DNA from: Rickettsiales bacterium UBA1997
GTDB taxonomy: Bacteria > Pseudomonadota > Alphaproteobacteria > Rickettsiales > UBA1997
Direction of reading: 5' to 3'
DNA length: 6,720 nt
Assembly: GCA_002335845.1 (NCBI GenBank)
Contig: DDCV01000053.1
Coordinates: forward strand, 1-6,720
Shown here: positions 1 through 6,655 of the stretch, one piece after another
How positions within the stretch are numbered: the first letter of the stretch is position 1
Layout: each line of letters begins with the position of its first letter
Notes under the pieces: model-generated
What the model saw: the letters and a program-made list of their open reading frames with translations, nothing else
Told to the model about the DNA's origin: nothing
Database searches by the model: none
Position numbers and translations under genes: made by a program

Positions 1-177
1 AAATAAGGGATATTTGTACCTAAAATCACTAATATTACCAAAAAACCAGACAATTAGCCCAAAAAATCAAAAATACTCATAAAAATATAGCGAATTTCTG
101 GAGAAATTCACTGCGATTTGGTGAGTTTATATTTTTTTGAAAGAAATTTAGAGGAAGTTGGGTTTTGCGACAGCCCC
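1..177. mobile_element. Probable terminal fragment of an insertion sequence (one end, no transposase seen)
   Basis: The stretch ends at about 162-177 with GTTTTGCGACAGCCCC. Read inward on the minus strand this is GGGGCTGTCGCAAAAC, which resembles the terminal inverted repeats of IS5/IS1182-like elements (similarity from memory, not searched). If it is an IS end, the element runs leftward out of the window and the chromosome resumes at about 178. No convincing transposase reading frame is present: frames in the first 80 bases are short. They include a + frame that stops at 80-82 and a minus frame open to the left edge from position 66 without a usual start codon. The matching opposite end and any target-site duplication would lie outside the window. 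It could instead be plain intergenic DNA with a chance match. Confidence 0.4.
77..140. repeat. Large nested inverted repeat
   Basis: Outer arms 77-89 and 128-140 are complementary at 12 of 13 positions (mismatch 80/137), with an uninterrupted 9-bp stem 81-89/128-136. Inside lies a perfect 7-bp hairpin, GAATTTC (92-98) and GAAATTC (103-109) around a TGGA loop. A competing stem, 105-111 with 121-127, uses one G-U pair in RNA and would stack on the outer stem. The 3' arm runs into a T tract (132-138), so a transcript arriving from the left could terminate here. The element may belong to the putative IS end that surrounds it. Confidence 0.55.
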
Positions 178-263
178 TTTATTGATTTAATTTTATCCTC
201 AAAACTAATTTGATTAAACATATCATTAAAGGCTGTAATTGGTATTATTTACTAAAAATTTAA

Positions 264-281
264 TTTTATAAATTTATAAAA
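264..281. repeat. 18-bp perfect AT palindrome in the rplU leader region
   Basis: TTTTATAAATTTATAAAA is identical to its own reverse complement over all 18 bases. It sits in an otherwise featureless AT-rich stretch (178-335) between the putative IS end and the candidate rplU promoter. It could be an operator, but long AT palindromes also arise by chance in DNA of this composition. No gene is visible in this stretch on either strand. Confidence 0.4.
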
Positions 282-335
282 GTTTTGCGGGTTGCAATTG
301 GCATAAAAAGTATAAATGAGCTAATAAAGAAAAGA

Positions 336-363
336 TTGACAATTTTTAGCTTAAATTTAATGT
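336..363 (+). promoter_or_regulatory. Candidate sigma70-type promoter for rplU-rpmA
   Basis: A perfect -35 box TTGACA lies at 336-341. A weak -10, TAATGT (358-363), follows with a 16-bp spacer. A better-matching TTTAAT (356-361) would leave only 14 bp. The start of transcription would fall near 370, giving a leader of about 30 nt before rplU. This is the only good -35 box upstream of rplU, and it is placed sensibly for the first gene of the block. Confidence 0.4.
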
Positions 364-384
364 GGCGCAACTTAGTTTTAGTTA

Positions 385-398
385 ATTTTTTAAAAAAT
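385..398. repeat. 14-bp palindrome touching the rplU start
   Basis: ATTTTTTAAAAAAT is a perfect palindrome that ends two bases before the rplU ATG at 400. It occupies the place where a Shine-Dalgarno sequence would normally be. As RNA it would form at best a weak A-U hairpin. No ribosome-binding purine run is present here. Confidence 0.35.
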
Positions 399-399
399 C

Positions 400-711
400 A
401 TGTTTGCAGTTGTTGAAACTGGCGGTAAGCAATATCGCGTTGCTTTAAGCCAAAAAATTATCGTCGAAAAAATAGAAGGCGAGATTGGTTCTAAAATATT
501 TTTAGATAAAGTTTTGTTGATTCAAGGTCAAGACGGAGCCCCAAAAATTGGTTTTCCAACCGTAGAAGGTGCTAAGGTTGAAGCTGAAATATGCAAAACT
601 TTTAAAGATAAAAAAGTTATTATTTTTAAAAAGAGGAGAAGAAAAAATTCTCGTCGTAAAAATGGTCATCGTCAGACCAAAACATTATTAAAAATTCTAT
701 CAATTAATTAG
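400..711 (+). CDS. rplU: 50S ribosomal protein bL21
   Basis: Protein bL21 of the large ribosomal subunit binds 23S rRNA. The 103-residue product has the family's usual length. It opens with the expected [14 protein letters not shown] and carries the basic [16 protein letters not shown] segment (about residues 77-92) that corresponds to the conserved lysine-, arginine- and histidine-rich rRNA-binding C-terminal part. The ATG at 400 is chosen because the family start motif begins right there. No Shine-Dalgarno sequence precedes it. The next gene, rpmA, begins two bases after the stop, the standard rplU-rpmA pairing in bacteria, so the two are surely co-transcribed, probably from the promoter candidate at 336-363. 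Nothing is truncated or missing. Confidence 0.97.
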   Translation: MFAVVETGGKQYRVALSQKIIVEKIEGEIGSKIFLDKVLLIQGQDGAPKIGFPTVEGAKVEAEICKTFKDKKVIIFKKRRRKNSRRKNGHRQTKTLLKILSIN

Positions 712-713
712 TT

Positions 714-989
714 ATGGCAACCAAAAAGGCGGGCGGAAGCTCGAGAAACGGCCGCGATTCGGCTGGTAGAAGACTAGGAGTTAAAAAATTCGGTGGTCAA
801 TTTGTTGAAGCTGGAAACATCATAGTTCGTCAAAGAGGAACAAAGTGGCATCCAGGAGATAATGTCGGAATCGGCAAGGATCATACTATTTTTGCTAAAG
901 TAGCAGGTTTTGTAAAATTTGTTAGCTCTCTACATAAAAAAAGAACTTATATCACTGTAGTTAATAGTGAAGGCAGTCTACAAGGTTAG
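714..989 (+). CDS. rpmA: 50S ribosomal protein bL27
   Basis: bL27 lies close to the peptidyl transferase centre, and its N-terminal tail reaches toward the tRNA acceptor ends. The 91-residue product starts [16 protein letters not shown], which is the conserved N-terminus with no cleavable extension of the kind seen in Firmicutes. It continues with [12 protein letters not shown], the [11 protein letters not shown] block (about residues 38-48) and the GKDHTIFA block (54-61), all diagnostic for the family. The gap to rplU is only two bases (711/714), so translation is probably coupled. No Shine-Dalgarno sequence is present. The tRNA-Leu gene follows after 55 bases on the same strand without a clear terminator or promoter, so read-through is likely. 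Confidence 0.97.
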   Translation: MATKKAGGSSRNGRDSAGRRLGVKKFGGQFVEAGNIIVRQRGTKWHPGDNVGIGKDHTIFAKVAGFVKFVSSLHKKRTYITVVNSEGSLQG

Positions 990-1044
990 TTAATTAGAGT
1001 TATATTTTTATACCTACTAACTAGTTGACTTTATTTATTTTTAA
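990..1044 (+). other. Spacer between rpmA and tRNA-Leu, no convincing promoter or terminator
   Basis: The 55 bases are AT-rich. GTTAGT (985-990) and ACTAAC (1016-1021) could pair across a 25-base loop, which is too weak for a terminator. TTGACT at 1025-1030 looks like a -35 box, but its -10 would fall inside the tRNA. Other -10-like strings (TATATT at 1001, TATACC at 1009) lack a partner. The tRNA is therefore probably transcribed from upstream with rplU-rpmA, as an inference from absence. Confidence 0.4.
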
Positions 1045-1129
1045 GCGGACGTGGCGGAATTGGTAGACGCACTAGACTTAGGATCTAGCGCCGCAAGGTT
1101 TGGGGGTTCAAGTCCCTTCGTCCGCACCA
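1045..1129 (+). tRNA. tRNA-Leu (anticodon UAG), CCA encoded
   Basis: This is a class II tRNA of 85 bases including the encoded CCA (1127-1129). The acceptor stem GCGGACG (1045-1051) pairs fully with CGTCCGC (1119-1125), followed by discriminator A1126. The D arm GCG/CGC (1054-1056/1068-1070) encloses the typical GAATTGGTAGA loop. The anticodon stem CTAGA/TCTAG (1072-1076/1084-1088) holds loop CTTAGGA, giving anticodon TAG at 1079-1081, which reads CUA and by wobble other CUN codons. The long variable arm (1089-1101) forms a GCC/GGT stem. The T arm has loop TTCAAGT (1107-1113) and a stem whose last two pairs are G-U. The trigger factor gene starts only 10 bases after the CCA. Confidence 0.97.
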
Positions 1130-1139
1130 AATACAAATC

Positions 1140-2492
1140 ATGACTCTCATGGAATTTCAAATTAAAAATATTCTTGATCAAAAATTAAAAAAAGATTACG
1201 AGGTCGTTGTTCCAAAAGAGGTGGTTAGCCAAAGAGTTGACAACCATATTGATGGCGTTAAAGGCAAGGTAAATCTAAAAGGATTTAGAAAAGGAAATGT
1301 TCCAGCTAGTGTAATTAAGGAAAAGTATGGCCAATCAATCCTCTCTGAAGAATCAGAAAAGCTTGTCAACGAAGCTTTACAAAAGATCATTAAAGATAAT
1401 GATATAAAGCCGGCAATGACGCCAAAAGTTGATGTAAAATCTCTTGAACTTGATGGTGAGTTAAAATTCAATGCAGCTATAGAGATATATCCAGAAGTTC
1501 CTGTTATAGATCTAAAAAAAATTAAAATTTCATATCGTAGCCCAGATATCAAGGAGTCTGATATCGAAGAATCATTGGTAAAATTATTAAAATTTCATCG
1601 CAAATGGGATAAGCAAGAAGCGTCCTATAAAGCAAAAAAAAATGATGCCGTTAATATAGATTATGTTGGCTCTATTGATGAGGTAGAATTTGAAGGTGGA
1701 AAAGCAGAGGGCCATCAGCTAGAATTAGGCAGCAAAAGTTTTATTGATAATTTCGAAGATCAGTTAATTGGTAAAAAAGCTGGAGATGATGTTAGGGTTA
1801 AAGTAAAATTTCCTAAAGAATATCACAAAGCAGAAATGTCTGGCAAATCTGCAATATTTGAAGTTAAAGTAAATGATGTATTGATTGCAAAAACGCCAGA
1901 TCTAAACGATGAATTTGTAAAAAATACTTTTGGTATAGAAACCCTTGACAAACTTAAAGAAGAAATAAGGAAGCAAGTTGAAGAAAGTAATAATAATATA
2001 GCAAAAAGTATATTTAAAAAAGAACTTTACGACTTCTTGGTAAAAAAACATAATTTTGATCTTCCGGAAGGCTTGGTTGAAACTCAGCTTAATTCTATAT
2101 GGGAAGAAACTGAGCAAGAAATAAAACAAAATCCTGATAAATTTAAAAACGACAAAGAGAAAAATAAAGCTAAGGAGAAAAAAAGAGATACCGCTAAGAG
2201 AATGATATTGTGCGGCATGGTTTTATCTAAAATAGCCCAAGATAATAAAATAGAAATTACGCAAGAAGATATTAATAAGGAGATTACCAAGATTATAATG
2301 AATTATCCAAGCCAGCAAAAGGAAATCATTGAATATTATCAAAAAAATCCTGAGGCTATGCAGCAAATAAGAGGTGCGATAATTGAAGAAAAAGCTGTTG
2401 ATTTCGTTGTTAAAAATTCATCTTCTGACAGTAAAAAGATTTCATTAAAAGATCTTGAAAAGTTGTGGAAAAAAATTAGTCATGAAGACTAA
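1140..2492 (+). CDS. tig: Trigger factor, ribosome-associated chaperone and peptidyl-prolyl isomerase
   Basis: Trigger factor docks at the ribosome exit tunnel and holds nascent chains. The 450-residue product shows the three usual parts. The N-terminal ribosome-binding domain (about 1-120) carries the signature GFRKGNVP at 48-55. The FKBP-like isomerase domain (about 165-252) runs from NDAVNIDYVG to KVNDVLIAKTP. The helical chaperone domain (about 255-450) follows. Residues 330-353 form an unusually lysine-rich stretch inside the chaperone domain. Two in-frame ATGs compete for the start: 1140, and 1149 three codons later (MEFQIKN). Both fit, and neither has a Shine-Dalgarno sequence. The gene begins 10 bases after the tRNA-Leu CCA end and probably shares its transcript. 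Confidence 0.95.
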   Translation: MTLMEFQIKNILDQKLKKDYEVVVPKEVVSQRVDNHIDGVKGKVNLKGFRKGNVPASVIKEKYGQSILSEESEKLVNEALQKIIKDNDIKPAMTPKVDVKSLELDGELKFNAAIEIYPEVPVIDLKKIKISYRSPDIKESDIEESLVKLLKFHRKWDKQEASYKAKKNDAVNIDYVGSIDEVEFEGGKAEGHQLELGSKSFIDNFEDQLIGKKAGDDVRVKVKFPKEYHKAEMSGKSAIFEVKVNDVLIAKTPDLNDEFVKNTFGIETLDKLKEEIRKQVEESNNNIAKSIFKKELYDFLVKKHNFDLPEGLVETQLNSIWEETEQEIKQNPDKFKNDKEKNKAKEKKRDTAKRMILCGMVLSKIAQDNKIEITQEDINKEITKIIMNYPSQQKEIIEYYQKNPEAMQQIRGAIIEEKAVDFVVKNSSSDSKKISLKDLEKLWKKISHED

Positions 2493-2513
2493 TTTTTTAG
2501 CTCTTATTATAAT
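2485..2513 (+). promoter_or_regulatory. Candidate promoter for psd-pccB
   Basis: A perfect -10 box TATAAT lies at 2508-2513, 22 bases before the psd ATG. With a 17-bp spacer the -35 is AAGACT (2485-2490), which keeps only the GAC core. It overlaps the end of tig. A transcript would start near 2520, leaving a leader of about 15 nt. A TATAAT is easily found by chance in AT-rich DNA, so this is only a candidate. Confidence 0.35.
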
Positions 2514-2534
2514 AACCTTAACTAAATAAAATCT

Positions 2535-3206
2535 ATGAATAACTTTATTGACGCCCTTAAATTGGCAGCTTTTCCAATTCACAAAGAAGGATATAAATTC
2601 ATATTTATATTTGCTTTTGCTACTATAATTCTAGCTTTATTAAGCGATGCTCTTGGCATGATTGGACTTGTTGCAACATTGTGGTGCATTTTCTTTTTTC
2701 GCGATCCAATTAGAGTTGTACCAAAAGTCAGTAATGCCATAGTAAGTCCGGCCGATGGGATTATTACCAAAATAGAAGAAAATATCTCGGCCCCAGGTGA
2801 ATTATCTTTGGAAGATCAAAAATTTACTAAAATTAGTGTATTTTTAAATGTTTTCAATGTTCATGTTAACCGAGTCCCTATATCAGGAACTATTGAAAAA
2901 GTTGTATATATCCCTGGTAAATTTTTAAGTGCCAACTTCGATCAAGCAAGCTTAGAAAATGAAAGAAATATTGCCCACCTTAAAACATCTGATAAAAAAG
3001 ATGTAATATTCACTCAGGTTGCAGGTTTGGTTGCCAGAAGAATTGTATCTGATCTACAAGATAAGCAAAAAGTTAAATCCGGCGATAAATATGGTATAAT
3101 ACGCTTTGGTAGTAGAATGGATATTTATCTACCAAAAGATACTAAAATTATATCGCAAATTGGTCAAACAATGATCGGTGGCGAAACTATAATTGCCAAT
3201 TTATAA
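2535..3206 (+). CDS. psd: Phosphatidylserine decarboxylase proenzyme (short type)
   Basis: The enzyme removes CO2 from phosphatidylserine to give phosphatidylethanolamine at the inner membrane. The 223-residue length fits the short proteobacterial class. Residues about 20-56 are hydrophobic and probably form two membrane segments. SPADG at 71-75 supplies the aspartate and NVHVNR (H110) the histidine that assist self-cleavage. FGSR at 191-194 is the processing site: cleavage between G192 and S193 would turn S193 into the pyruvoyl group, leaving a beta chain of 192 and an alpha chain of 31 residues. The C-terminus GQTMIGGETIIANL is typical. No Shine-Dalgarno sequence is seen. The usual partner pssA does not follow; pccB starts 12 bases downstream instead. 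Confidence 0.94.
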   Translation: MNNFIDALKLAAFPIHKEGYKFIFIFAFATIILALLSDALGMIGLVATLWCIFFFRDPIRVVPKVSNAIVSPADGIITKIEENISAPGELSLEDQKFTKISVFLNVFNVHVNRVPISGTIEKVVYIPGKFLSANFDQASLENERNIAHLKTSDKKDVIFTQVAGLVARRIVSDLQDKQKVKSGDKYGIIRFGSRMDIYLPKDTKIISQIGQTMIGGETIIANL

Positions 3207-3218
3207 CTCTTAATTGTC

Positions 3219-4754
3219 ATGCAATCAGCTAATATTCACAAACTAACTTCCAAAAGAGAGGCTGCAAGAATGGGAGGTGGTCAAAAAAGAATAGATGTTC
3301 AGCATTCAAAAGGTCGCTTAACAGCTCGTGAAAGGCTGGAAGTTTTGCTTGATCCTAATTCCTTTGAGGAAAGCGGTCTTTATGTTGAGCATCGTTGCAG
3401 TGATTTTGGTATGCAGGATAAGAGGCATCCAGGAGACGGTGTTGTAACTGGTCAAGGCACTATAAATGGTCGATTAGTTTTTGTCTACAGTCAGGATTTT
3501 ACAGTAATGGGAGGCTCTCTTGGTGAGGCTCATGCTCGTAAGATATGTCAAATTATGGATCGCGCTATGCAAGTTGGGGCGCCGGTAATTGGATTGAATG
3601 ATTCTGGAGGTGCTAGGATTCAAGAAGGCGTAGACTCTTTAGGTGGATATGGTGAAATTTTTCAAAGGAATATTGATTCTAGCGGTGTCGTACCTCAGAT
3701 TTCAATGATAATGGGTCCTTGTGCTGGTGGAGCTGTATATTCCCCAGCTTTGACTGATTTTACAGTGATGGTTGAAAATTCTTCATATATGTTCGTAACT
3801 GGTCCCGAGGTTGTTAAAACAGTAACTCATGAAGAAGTGACTCAAGAAGAGCTTGGTGGAGCTTCGGTTCATGCCTTAAAAAGTGGTGTAGCACACTTGA
3901 CATTCAAAAGTGAGATTGAAGCCCTGTTGCAAGCGAGAAGATTAATAAATTTTTTACCTCTATCAAATCAAAATAAGGTACCAAAAATACCAACTGAGGA
4001 TAGAGCCGATCGTGTTGATGTATCTTTAAATACTTTAGTGCCGGAAAATACAAATCAGCCTTATGATATGTCGGAATTGGTTGAAAAAATTCTTGACGAA
4101 GGAGATTTTTTTGAAATTCAAAAAGACTATGCGCAAAATATTATAATAGGATTTGGTCGTATGGAGGGAGAAACTGTTGGTGTTGTTGCAAATCAGCCAA
4201 TTCATCTTGCTGGATGCTTAGATATCAAAGCTAGTGAAAAGGCGGCTAGATTCATAAGGTTTTGTGATGCCTTCAATATTCCTATATTAACATTTGTTGA
4301 TGTTCCTGGATTTTTACCTGGCACTGCTCAAGAGCATAATGGAATTATTAAACATGGGGCAAAGCTGCTTTATGCTTATGGAGAAGCCACGGTGCCAAAA
4401 ATTACTGTTATCACAAGAAAAGCTTATGGTGGAGCTTATATTGTCATGAATTCAAAGCATTTACAAGGCGATGTAAATTATGCTTGGGCTAATGCTGAAA
4501 TTGCTGTTATGGGTCCCGAAGGGGCCGTAGAAATTATTTTTAGAGAAGACTCTAAAGACCCTGAAAAAAAAGCTGATCGCGTTGCAGAATATCGTGAAAA
4601 ATTTGCCTCACCATTTGTTGCAGCCTCTCGCGGCTTTATTGATGAAGTTATTCGTCCGCAAAACACTCGTAAAAGAATTTGTATGTCATTGCAGATTTTA
4701 AAAAATAAAAAAGTAAAAAAGCCTTATAAAAAGCACGATAACTTGCCATTATAG
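3219..4754 (+). CDS. pccB: Propionyl-CoA carboxylase beta chain (carboxyltransferase subunit)
   Basis: The 511-residue protein is a full-length biotin-dependent acyl-CoA carboxylase beta subunit. It transfers the carboxyl group from biotin on the alpha subunit to an acyl-CoA, classically propionyl-CoA to methylmalonyl-CoA. The N-terminal half binds the CoA substrate: VEHRCSDFG (56-64), [11 protein letters not shown] (127-137), [11 protein letters not shown] (166-176). The C-terminal half faces biotin: DVPGFLPG (361-368), RKAYGGAY (400-407), AEIAVMG (426-432). It ends in KKHDNLPL, like rickettsial and other alphaproteobacterial PccB. Residue 408 is Ile where many PccB proteins have Asp, so the preferred acyl group is less certain. 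The ATG at 3219 gives the normal family start. The 12-base gap to psd, with no room for a promoter, implies co-transcription. pccA is absent from the window. Confidence 0.93.
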   Translation: MQSANIHKLTSKREAARMGGGQKRIDVQHSKGRLTARERLEVLLDPNSFEESGLYVEHRCSDFGMQDKRHPGDGVVTGQGTINGRLVFVYSQDFTVMGGSLGEAHARKICQIMDRAMQVGAPVIGLNDSGGARIQEGVDSLGGYGEIFQRNIDSSGVVPQISMIMGPCAGGAVYSPALTDFTVMVENSSYMFVTGPEVVKTVTHEEVTQEELGGASVHALKSGVAHLTFKSEIEALLQARRLINFLPLSNQNKVPKIPTEDRADRVDVSLNTLVPENTNQPYDMSELVEKILDEGDFFEIQKDYAQNIIIGFGRMEGETVGVVANQPIHLAGCLDIKASEKAARFIRFCDAFNIPILTFVDVPGFLPGTAQEHNGIIKHGAKLLYAYGEATVPKITVITRKAYGGAYIVMNSKHLQGDVNYAWANAEIAVMGPEGAVEIIFREDSKDPEKKADRVAEYREKFASPFVAASRGFIDEVIRPQNTRKRICMSLQILKNKKVKKPYKKHDNLPL

Positions 4755-4815
4755 ATTATACTAATTAGTGAAGGTCGCTTACTCAAATATGGCGTAAAAA
4801 TAAAAATGCTTTGCT
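4755..4815 (+). other. Spacer between pccB and recJ
   Basis: The 61 bases contain a 10-bp palindrome ACTAATTAGT (4760-4769) and a -10-like TATACT (4757-4762) without a matching -35. TTGCCA (4743-4748), overlapping the pccB end, is -35-like but has no good -10. There is no terminator hairpin with a T run. recJ may be read from the pccB transcript. A short ATG frame begins at 4806 and overlaps the recJ start. Confidence 0.3.
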
Positions 4816-6645
4816 GTGTTAAATGTTGTAACGCCCAATGATCATCTAGAAAACCTGGCTATAAATAGCAAAAAATCAACTTTAGGTTACAGCTGGAAAA
4901 AGAAGAATGTTGACGAAAGATTATCAAAGTCAATATCCCAAAAATATGACTTATCCCCCATAATTTCAGACTTATTAACTGCTCGTAATATAAGTCTATC
5001 AGGGATAGAGCTTTTTTTAGATCCTAAATTAAAAAACTCTCTACCAGATCCATTTTCTTTAGGGGGCGTCAGTGAGGCAGTAAATTTTGTCCTAAATGCC
5101 ATTAAAAATTCAAAAAGAATTGCAATTTTTGCTGATTATGATGTTGATGGCGCAACTTCAGCAGCAATTTTAAAAAAATTCCTAGCAAATATTGGTTATG
5201 AGTCACAAATATATATTCCGGATCGTATCAAAGAAGGTTACGGCCCTAATTCCAATGCTTTAATTGACCTAAAAAATTCAGGTATCGACCTTGTTGTAAC
5301 TCTTGATTGCGGTACTGTGTCATTTGAGCCTTTGCTTGAAGCAAAAAAAGTTGGTCTTGATATTATTGTAATTGATCATCATTTAGGTGCCATACAAAAA
5401 CCAGAGGCAATTGCTATTATCAATCCTAACCAAATTGGAGAATCGTTCGAACATAAAAATTTATGCGCTGCCGGAGTAACATTTCTTTTTATTGTCGCTT
5501 TAAATAAAAAATTGCGTGAGGAAGGTTTTTATCAAAAAATTAAAGAACCTAATCTGTTAGGATTTCTTGATTTAGTTGCCTTAGGTACGGTTTGCGATGT
5601 CATGGAGTTGACTGGATTAAATCGAGTTTATGTTGCTGCGGGACTTAAAATACTTAAAAAAAGACAAAATATTGGCATTAAAGCAATTTGCGATTTGGTT
5701 AATCTAGATCAAGAGCCAACATCTTATCATCTTGGATTTGTGATTGGCCCTAGAATAAATGCTGGTGGTCGTATAGGAAAATCAGACTTAGGAGCTAGAT
5801 TATTATCGACTAATAGCGAAGCAGAAGCTGTAGAAATTGCTAATCAATTAGAGAGTCATAATATTGATCGCAAAGACATTGAAATTAATGCTTTAGCGGA
5901 CGCGGTCGAGTCCTTAAAAAATAAAAGAAATGGCTTTGGTGAAGATGATGCAGTTATTTTTGCTATTTCTTATGAGTGGCATCAGGGGGTAATTGGCATT
6001 ATAGCATCTCGCTTAAAAGATATTTATAATAAGCCAGTAGCGGTAATTACTATAGATAAGGAATCCAAAAAGGGTAAAGCATCTTGTAGATCGATCAATG
6101 GAGTTGATTTTGGTATACAAATTCTTAATGCCCGAGCTCAAAATTTACTTATTGAAGGCGGTGGTCACGCTATGGCTGGCGGTTTTTCAGTAGATGAGGA
6201 GCAAATAGAGTCCTTGCATCGATTCTTTTGTCAAAATATGGCAAAAAATATTGCCAAGATCAATAGTCAAAAAAATGCTTATTATGATATAAAACTTGAT
6301 TTGTCACAAATTAACGTAGACCTATTGCAAGAAATTGATAAATTAGAGCCTTTTGGTGTTGGCAATCCAAAGCCAAAATTTTATCTAAAAAATGTTAGAA
6401 AGGTCAGTTCAAAATTAGTTGGAAAAGAACAAAATCATATTAGTTGCATCTTTACAGCTAAAAATATGACCAAAACTAATCAGATCCAAGCCATGTTATT
6501 CCGAGGAGTGGGTAGCGATCTTGAGCCAATATTACTTGGTGAGAATTACAGCAAAGAAATTAATTTGATAGGCACCCTTAATATAAATAGCTGGATGGGA
6601 TCCAAAAAAGTGCAGATGATAATTGAAGATATAGAGATTTATTAA
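4816..6645 (+). CDS. recJ: Single-stranded-DNA-specific 5'-3' exonuclease RecJ
   Basis: RecJ degrades single-stranded DNA from the 5' end during recombination and mismatch or base repair, using metal ions. The 609-residue product has all family motifs in order: DYDVDG (107-112, motif I), DCG (164-166), IDHH (186-189, the DHH signature), LGTVCDV (256-262, holding motif IV Asp261), WHQGVIGIIASRL (388-400), and GGGHAMAGG (448-456) of the DHHA1 domain. The C-terminal nucleic-acid-binding region follows, with EPFGVGNPKP (511-520). The start is GTG at 4816: an in-frame stop lies at 4801, and there is no in-frame ATG before the conserved core, which begins near residue 25. It has no Shine-Dalgarno sequence. 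The gene is complete and shows no frameshift. Confidence 0.95.
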   Translation: MLNVVTPNDHLENLAINSKKSTLGYSWKKKNVDERLSKSISQKYDLSPIISDLLTARNISLSGIELFLDPKLKNSLPDPFSLGGVSEAVNFVLNAIKNSKRIAIFADYDVDGATSAAILKKFLANIGYESQIYIPDRIKEGYGPNSNALIDLKNSGIDLVVTLDCGTVSFEPLLEAKKVGLDIIVIDHHLGAIQKPEAIAIINPNQIGESFEHKNLCAAGVTFLFIVALNKKLREEGFYQKIKEPNLLGFLDLVALGTVCDVMELTGLNRVYVAAGLKILKKRQNIGIKAICDLVNLDQEPTSYHLGFVIGPRINAGGRIGKSDLGARLLSTNSEAEAVEIANQLESHNIDRKDIEINALADAVESLKNKRNGFGEDDAVIFAISYEWHQGVIGIIASRLKDIYNKPVAVITIDKESKKGKASCRSINGVDFGIQILNARAQNLLIEGGGHAMAGGFSVDEEQIESLHRFFCQNMAKNIAKINSQKNAYYDIKLDLSQINVDLLQEIDKLEPFGVGNPKPKFYLKNVRKVSSKLVGKEQNHISCIFTAKNMTKTNQIQAMLFRGVGSDLEPILLGENYSKEINLIGTLNINSWMGSKKVQMIIEDIEIY

Positions 6646-6655
6646 TTAATTTCAA

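Noticed and set aside
1..66. Minus-strand frame open to the left edge (ends in SDFRYKYPLF), possible transposase N-terminus
   Set aside because: It has no usual start codon, only about 22 codons are visible, and the resemblance to a transposase cannot be shown from so little.
2..82. Plus-strand frame open from the left edge and stopping at 80-82
   Set aside because: It is 26 residues of low-complexity Lys/Asn/Leu sequence with no recognisable C-terminal motif, so it is not callable as a partial gene.
108..221. Minus-strand frame of 37 residues starting at ATG 221-219
   Set aside because: It runs across the putative IS end and the inverted repeat, has no recognisable motif and no ribosome-binding site. 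It is most likely chance.
162..289. Repeated GTTTTGCG as the start of a CRISPR or tandem array
   Set aside because: There are only two copies of 8 bases, 120 bases apart, with no regular spacing or longer repeat unit.
1025..1030. TTGACT as a promoter -35 box for the tRNA
   Set aside because: A -10 at the proper distance would lie inside the tRNA gene, so it could not start transcription before the tRNA.
1196..1552. 118-residue minus-strand frame inside tig
   Set aside because: It is a shadow of the well-supported tig frame, with no family motif.
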